This document shows positions 22,842 to 27,474 of a stretch of 27,474 bases of DNA, piece by piece (position 1 is the stretch's first letter; each line of letters opens with the position of its first letter). The translations under genes and the position numbers were made by a program. The DNA comes from a bacterium (GTDB lineage Bacteria > Desulfobacterota > Anaeroferrophillalia > Anaeroferrophillales > Anaeroferrophillaceae), in the NCBI GenBank assembly GCA_029940125.1, contig JAOZRP010000004.1:1-27474 (forward strand). Reading direction: 5' to 3'. Under the pieces are notes generated by a model that saw nothing but the letters and a program-made list of their open reading frames with translations, did no database searches and was not told where the DNA came from.

Positions 22842-23822
22842 TCAGCAATATAAAAAGCAGGCCACTTTGTGCTGATGTCCATGATCCCGCAGTTCCGGCA
22901 TTGATTCCAGGCAGATCGTCTGCCGCTCCGGACAGCGGGAATAAAAAGGGCACCCCTGGTTTTTCATCCCCGTCGACCCCGCTTTGCGCTCCAGATCAAC
23001 GATTTTTTCCCGCTTCCGGTCCGGATCAGGCAAAGGAATGGAACGCAGCAGCAGCCTGGTATAAGGATGCAGTGGCTCCCGGTACAGAGAATCGCTGGGG
23101 GCTTCCTCGAGAATTTTCCCCAGGTACATGACCAGTATCCGGTCGCTAAGCAGCTTGACGACGCTGAGGTCATGGGAAATAAACAGCATCGTCAGGTTGA
23201 ACTGTTCCCGCAAATCAAGCAGCAGGTTGATGATCTGGGCCTGAATCGAGACATCAAGCGCCGACACCGGTTCATCGGCAACCACGAATTCAGGATTCAG
23301 GGCCAGGGCCCGGGCAATACCCACCCGCTGCCGCTGGCCGCCGCTGAATTCATGGGCGTAGCGATCTCCCATGTCACTATCCAGGCCAACGATGTCCAGC
23401 AGTTCGTCAACCCGCTGGCGCCGCCACCCCGCCGCCCCCAGCCGGTGGATAATCAGGGGCTCTTCAATAATTTTGCGAACCTTCATCCGGGGGTTGAGGG
23501 AGGAATACGGATCCTGAAAAATCATCTGCAGCTGCCGCCGGTAGGGACGAAGCTCCCGCTCTGCAAGCGATGACAGCCTGGTCTGGTGATAATATATTTC
23601 TCCCCGGTCAAAATTTTCCAATCGGAGCAGCAGCTTTCCCAGGGTCGACTTGCCGCACCCTGACTCGCCAACCAGGCCGACAATTTCACCGGCTTCAATC
23701 TGGAAGCTGACCCCGTCAACCGCCCGAATGTAGTTTTTTGCCGATCTGAAGCCGCCGCCCCGCTGAGGAAAGCTTTTTTGCAGGTCGGATACGGTTATTA
23801 TCGGGTGGCGTTCCGTGTTCAT
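22842..23822 (-). CDS. OppF/DppF-type peptide/nickel ABC transporter ATPase
   Basis: This 326-residue ATPase is of the oligopeptide/dipeptide/nickel importer class. It has Walker A GESGCGKST, Q-loop QDPYSSLNPRM, signature FSGGQRQRVGIARAL, Walker B VVADEPVSALD and switch ISHDLSVV. The C-terminal oligo_HPY region (HPYTRLLL...IP) ends with CPFYSRCP and further cysteines, the usual pattern of this class. I choose the ATG at 23822, 14 bases after the aroB stop; the frame is open to 23861 inside aroB. No permease, binding protein or partner OppD gene is adjacent, so it must work with components encoded elsewhere. Peptide and nickel cannot be distinguished. Confidence 0.87.
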   Translation of the reverse strand: MNTERHPIITVSDLQKSFPQRGGGFRSAKNYIRAVDGVSFQIEAGEIVGLVGESGCGKSTLGKLLLRLENFDRGEIYYHQTRLSSLAERELRPYRRQLQMIFQDPYSSLNPRMKVRKIIEEPLIIHRLGAAGWRRQRVDELLDIVGLDSDMGDRYAHEFSGGQRQRVGIARALALNPEFVVADEPVSALDVSIQAQIINLLLDLREQFNLTMLFISHDLSVVKLLSDRILVMYLGKILEEAPSDSLYREPLHPYTRLLLRSIPLPDPDRKREKIVDLERKAGSTGMKNQGCPFYSRCPERQTICLESMPELRDHGHQHKVACFLYC

Positions 23823-23836
23823 TGCCGGAGACAAGG

Positions 23837-24958
23837 TTACAGCTCCAGCGGCTGCTGGCATTTTTTCAAAGCGGCAAGGATTTGATCCGGAGTGATGTCG
23901 CCGGACAGGTACGGCTGACCAATGTTGCGCAGCAGGACCATTTTCAGGACGCCGGCCGTGGTCTTTTTGTCCCGGGCCATCACTTCCAGCAATTTCTCTC
24001 CCTGAATCTCGGCCGGTACGGAAAGATCCATTTTAAAAAGGTGCAGCAGGTTAAGAATTCGCTTCAGGTCGTCGGTTGACAACACCCCGGCTTCCACCGA
24101 CAAATGGGCCGCAAAAACCAGGCCCATGGCTACCGCCGCCCCATGCTTCAGGCCGACGTAGGCACTGGTTTTTTCCAGGGCGTGCCCAAGGGTGTGTCCA
24201 AGGTTGAGGATGGCCCGCACCCCCAGCTGCTCCAACTCGTCGCGGGCGACAAAATCCGCCTTGATCCGACAGCAGAGATGCAGCATGCCGGCAAGGATTT
24301 TGGGGTTTTTAGCCAAAATCTGCTGATCGTTCATTTCCAGGAAAGAAACAAAATCGTCGCCGGCAATCAAAGCGTATTTCAGCACCTCCCCCATGCCGCT
24401 GAAAAACTCGTCATCGGGCAGGGTTTCGAGAAAGTCAACATCGGCAAGCACTACCCGCGGCTGGTAAAAAGAGCCGATGAGGTTTTTGCCAACCGGCAGG
24501 TTGATGCCGTTTTTGCCGCCGATGGCACTGTCAACCTGGGCCAGCAGGGTCGTCGGCACCTGGATGAGATCAATGCCGCGCATGTAGGTGGCGGCGGCAA
24601 AACCGGCCAGATCCCCGATTACCCCGCCGCCGAAAGCGCAGACAAAACCATCCCGCTGCAGTCCGGCATCAAACATCTGCTGATAAAGACTGAAAAGGGT
24701 TTCCTGGTTTTTATATTGCTCGCCATCGGCAACAATAAGCGGGACAACTTCATATTCCGTACCGGCAAAAAGGTTCAGAAACCGGTCAAGGTGCAGGTCG
24801 GCCACGGTTTCATTGGTGATCACCACCCCCCGCAGCCCCTTGAAATGAGGCAGATACGTCTCGCTTTTTTCACCGCTGGTCAAGCCGGAACCGATAATGA
24901 CCGGGTAGCTCTTGGCACCCAGAGGGACAGTCAGCTTATGAACAGTCATGGATTTCAC
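23837..24958 (-). CDS. aroB: 3-dehydroquinate synthase
   Basis: This 373-residue enzyme converts DAHP to 3-dehydroquinate, the second step of the shikimate pathway, using NAD+ and a divalent metal. Visible are the NAD-binding GGGVIGDLAGF (110-120), DSAIGGKNGIN (143-153) and the metal ligands E191, H255 (NLGHTLGHALE) and H272 (KHGAAVAMG). The start is a GTG at 24958 whose GTGA overlaps the purC stop codon, with GGAG four bases upstream, which indicates translational coupling; the ATG at 24949 is an alternative. Confidence 0.95.
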   Translation of the reverse strand: MKSMTVHKLTVPLGAKSYPVIIGSGLTSGEKSETYLPHFKGLRGVVITNETVADLHLDRFLNLFAGTEYEVVPLIVADGEQYKNQETLFSLYQQMFDAGLQRDGFVCAFGGGVIGDLAGFAAATYMRGIDLIQVPTTLLAQVDSAIGGKNGINLPVGKNLIGSFYQPRVVLADVDFLETLPDDEFFSGMGEVLKYALIAGDDFVSFLEMNDQQILAKNPKILAGMLHLCCRIKADFVARDELEQLGVRAILNLGHTLGHALEKTSAYVGLKHGAAVAMGLVFAAHLSVEAGVLSTDDLKRILNLLHLFKMDLSVPAEIQGEKLLEVMARDKKTTAGVLKMVLLRNIGQPYLSGDITPDQILAALKKCQQPLEL

Positions 24959-25674
24959 AATTCTCCGTCAGTGCCGCACACCCGCCGGCAAACTTCAAGA
25001 TAAGCCTCTTCCACTTTCCCCAGGTCGCGGCGAAAGCGGTCCTTATCCATTTTTTCCAAACTTTCGGCATCCCACAAGCGGCAGGTGTCCGGGCAGATTT
25101 CATCCGCCAGCAGCACTTCCCCGCCAAAAAGACCGAACTCCAGTTTAAAATCAACCAGCAAAATACCCCGGTCGAGAAAGTACTGCCGCAGGATGTCATT
25201 GATTTTCAGGGCCATCTCCCGGGCCCGGTCAATCTGCTCCCCGGTGGCCAGGGAGAAGGCCAGAACGTGATCACGGTTGATCATCGGATCATGCAGGGAA
25301 TCATCCTTATAATAATATTCGACAATCGGAAACGCCAGGCTCTCACCTTCAGGCCGGCCCATGCGCTTGGACAGGCTGCCGGCAACAATGTTGCGCACCA
25401 CCACCTCAACGGGAATGATGTCCACTTTTTTAACCAGCACCTCCCGGTCGGAAAGAACTTCCACCAGGTGGGTCGGGATCCCCTTTTCCGCCAGCAGGGT
25501 GAACAGGGTGGTGGAAATCCGGTTGTTAAGAATTCCCTTCTCAACGATGGTCCCCTTTTTGGCCCCATCAAAGGCCGTGGCATCATCCTTGAAGTACATG
25601 ATGCAGTGCCGGTCGTCATCGGTGGCATAAATGATTTTGGCCTTGCCCTCATATACCTGATTCCCTCGCTTCAT
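24955..25674 (-). CDS. purC: Phosphoribosylaminoimidazole-succinocarboxamide synthase
   Basis: This 239-residue SAICAR synthetase ligates aspartate to CAIR in purine synthesis. The N-terminal YEGKAKIIY, then DDATAFDGAKKG, the conserved VEVVVRNIVAGSL and the acidic ATP site LLVDFKLEFG are all present. Length is normal for the bacterial single-domain enzyme. It lies 12 bases after purB and overlaps aroB by four bases, so these genes are one operon. Confidence 0.96.
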   Translation of the reverse strand: MKRGNQVYEGKAKIIYATDDDRHCIMYFKDDATAFDGAKKGTIVEKGILNNRISTTLFTLLAEKGIPTHLVEVLSDREVLVKKVDIIPVEVVVRNIVAGSLSKRMGRPEGESLAFPIVEYYYKDDSLHDPMINRDHVLAFSLATGEQIDRAREMALKINDILRQYFLDRGILLVDFKLEFGLFGGEVLLADEICPDTCRLWDAESLEKMDKDRFRRDLGKVEEAYLEVCRRVCGTDGEL

Positions 25675-25686
25675 TGTGTTCTCCTT

Positions 25687-26982
25687 TTATTTTCCGAATA
25701 CCCGGCGGAAGACAACCGGAATCTGACGCAGATGATGTTCCACATTGAACAGGCTTTCAATCTCATCCGCGGATAAAACCTTCATCACCTCAGCATCATT
25801 CAAAAGGTTTTCCTTGAAGGAAGTGCCTTTTTCAAAGGAATCCATGGCATTTTTCTGCACCCAGCGATAAGCCTGCTCACGGCTGACACCCCGGCGGGCC
25901 AGGGCCAGCAGGACGCCCTGGGAATAGATGGTCCCCCCGGTCAACCGCAGGTTTTCCATCATCCGGTCCGGGTAGACCACCAGCTTGTCCACCAGGCCGA
26001 TAAAACGCTGAAGGATAAAATCCATCAGGATGGTGGAATCGGGACCGATGACCCGTTCCACCGATGAATGGCTGATGTCACGCTCATGCCACAGAGGCAT
26101 GTTCTCCATTGCCGCCAGGGAATTGGAACGCACCAGGCGGGCCAGGCCGCAGATGTTTTCCGACAGGATGGGGTTTCGCTTATGGGGCATGGCCGACGAA
26201 CCCTTCTGCCCGGCATGAAAAAACTCCTCCGCCTCGCCAACCTCGGTACGCTGCAGGTGCCTGATCTCAACGGCAAATTTTTCGATGGACCCGGCCAGCA
26301 GGGCCAGGGAGGTGAAAAAGGCCGCGTGGCGGTCCCGCTGGACAATCTGGCTGGACGCCGGGGCCGGCGACAAGCCCAGCCGGCGGCAGACACGCTCTTC
26401 AACCTCGGGAGCAATGTTGGCGAAAGTGCCCACGGCACCGGATATCTTCCCAACAGAGACGTCTTCCAGGGCCAGCACGTAGCGGCGGCGCTGCCGCCTG
26501 ATTTCATCGAACCAGATGGCCAGCTTCAGCCCAAAGGTTATGGGCTCGGCATGGATTCCATGGGAACGGCCGATCATGACGCAGTCCCGGTACTGGTGGG
26601 CTTTTTTCTCCAGGACTTCAAGGAGCCGGTCAATGTCAGCCAGGATCAGTTCCCCGGCTTCTTTCAACTGCAGGCCAAGAGCGGTGTCAAGAACGTCGGA
26701 TGAGGTCATCCCCAGATGGATGTAGCGGGAATCGGGACCGACAAATTCGCCCACCGAGGTCAGGAAGGCAATGACGTCATGCCGGACCTCCTGTTCGATT
26801 TCCTGGATCCTGGGAACGGAAAAATCGGCTTTTTCCCTGATAACCTCGTATGATTCCGGCGGAATCTCCCCCAAATCAGCCAGGGCTTCGCACACCGCCA
26901 GCTCAACTTTCAGCCAGGCCCGGTACTTGTTTTCCTCACTCCAGATTTTCCCCATTTCGGGCCTGGTGTAGCGATCAATCAT
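25687..26982 (-). CDS. purB: Adenylosuccinate lyase
   Basis: This 431-residue member of the fumarase/aspartase superfamily catalyses two purine steps: SAICAR to AICAR plus fumarate, and adenylosuccinate to AMP plus fumarate. It has the three conserved regions: HLGMTSSDVLDT (89-100), GRSHGIHAEP with H141 as general acid, and the signature GSSAMPHKRNP (261-271) carrying the catalytic serine loop. Its start overlaps the end of the universal stress gene by 8 bases. The product is the substrate-sharing neighbour of PurC, encoded 12 bases downstream. Confidence 0.97.
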   Translation of the reverse strand: MIDRYTRPEMGKIWSEENKYRAWLKVELAVCEALADLGEIPPESYEVIREKADFSVPRIQEIEQEVRHDVIAFLTSVGEFVGPDSRYIHLGMTSSDVLDTALGLQLKEAGELILADIDRLLEVLEKKAHQYRDCVMIGRSHGIHAEPITFGLKLAIWFDEIRRQRRRYVLALEDVSVGKISGAVGTFANIAPEVEERVCRRLGLSPAPASSQIVQRDRHAAFFTSLALLAGSIEKFAVEIRHLQRTEVGEAEEFFHAGQKGSSAMPHKRNPILSENICGLARLVRSNSLAAMENMPLWHERDISHSSVERVIGPDSTILMDFILQRFIGLVDKLVVYPDRMMENLRLTGGTIYSQGVLLALARRGVSREQAYRWVQKNAMDSFEKGTSFKENLLNDAEVMKVLSADEIESLFNVEHHLRQIPVVFRRVFGK

Positions 26983-27460
26983 CCTCGTTTTCCTTTATTT
27001 CCGGCCGGATGATCATCACTGAACACCTGGCGTTTTTCAATACCTTGCTGGCCACACTGCCCATCAGGAAGCTCTTGATTCCCGACCAGCCATGGGAGCC
27101 CACGAAAATGGCATCCGCGTGCCGTTCATGGGCCTCCTCAACAATGGTGGTTGCCGGATGTCCCTCAACAATGGTCGTTTCAATCCGGGTCAAATCATAT
27201 TTGCGGGCAATGGCTTCAATTTCTTCCATTTTTTCGCGGCCGGCCGCCTTGCGGGCTTCCACCACCGCCTGGATGCTTTCCAGATCCTCCGCCGGCAGGG
27301 CCATGCCGTCCAGGCCCAAAAGCAGAAATCCTTCTTCCACCACGTGAACAAAATCAACCTGGGCGCCATACTCCCGGGCAAAATGACAGCCTACCCCAAC
27401 CACATCCCTGGTAATTTCAGAAAAGTCCACAGCAATCAAAACTTTTTTAAATTTTCTCAT
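26975..27460 (-). CDS. Universal stress protein (UspA family, ATP-binding type)
   Basis: This 161-residue single Usp domain begins KKVLIAVDFSE with the conserved Asp at residue 12. It has the nucleotide-binding pattern G-2x-G-9x-G-S in GSHGWSGIKSFLMGSV (G121, G124, G134, S135). That pattern marks ATP-binding Usp proteins rather than the UspA-like nonbinding ones. A GAAAGGAGA ribosome site lies at the right edge of the window. It is the first visible gene of the pur-aro-ccdA operon and overlaps purB by 8 bases; more genes may lie upstream beyond the window. Its role in the operon is unknown. Confidence 0.9.
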   Translation of the reverse strand: MRKFKKVLIAVDFSEITRDVVGVGCHFAREYGAQVDFVHVVEEGFLLLGLDGMALPAEDLESIQAVVEARKAAGREKMEEIEAIARKYDLTRIETTIVEGHPATTIVEEAHERHADAIFVGSHGWSGIKSFLMGSVASKVLKNARCSVMIIRPEIKENEDD

Positions 27461-27474
27461 CTGCGTCTCCTTTC

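Overview
The window reads as chromosomal DNA from an anaerobic, c-type-cytochrome-rich Gram-negative bacterium, most likely of the Desulfobacterota/Desulfuromonadota group. This rests on the multiheme cytochrome with a HybA/NrfD-type membrane complex, heme-containing sensor kinases, a sigma54 regulator, and the lar, pur, smc and ftsY gene types. The taxonomic call is inference; no rRNA or tRNA gene is present.

Left third (about 1-9730). After the first codons of a TatA/TatB-type gene reading out of the window, a plus-strand module starts behind a good sigma54 (-24/-12) promoter at 571-586. In order it encodes a tiny signal-peptide/one-TM protein, a degenerate CheY-like receiver, a second tiny membrane protein paralogous to the first, a 330-bp gap rich in inverted repeats, a third tiny membrane protein, a five-heme cytochrome c, a Tat-exported four-cluster ferredoxin subunit, an NrfD/HybB membrane subunit, a heme-binding HAMP sensor with no output domain, and a four-TM protein. 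Facing it on the minus strand are an NtrC-type sigma54 activator and a histidine kinase whose periplasmic domain is a paralogue of the output-less sensor. The cytochrome/FeS/NrfD trio resembles the minimal quinone:cytochrome c oxidoreductases of the Geobacter Cbc4 or Hmc/Tmc type. I infer that it moves electrons between the quinone pool and periplasmic cytochromes, under control of a heme-based periplasmic redox or ligand sensor. This is the most interesting part of the window.

Middle (9731-11429). A gene-poor stretch carries a 129-bp imperfect palindrome (9842-9970) and a strong adjacent hairpin (9986-10024), then a lone xylose-isomerase-like TIM-barrel gene (10291-11142), then more stem-loops.

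Minus-strand block 11430-18869. In transcription order: smc, ftsY, a one-TM acidic protein, larE, larB. A short repeat (GCTTTCAGC...TCAGC) recurs in three intergenic gaps from 11178 to 15245.

Right part. Two plus-strand genes follow, a CNNM/CorC-type membrane protein and a CoA-disulfide-reductase-like flavoprotein. A bidirectional terminator at 21780-21807 separates them from a tightly packed minus-strand operon that enters from the right edge: universal stress protein, purB, purC, aroB, an OppF/DppF-type ATPase, ccdA and a 60-residue membrane protein. CcdA (thiol-reductant supply for cytochrome c maturation) fits the cytochrome-rich physiology. The 1-6000 region and 9850-10900 are visibly more AT-rich than the smc-lar and pur blocks.
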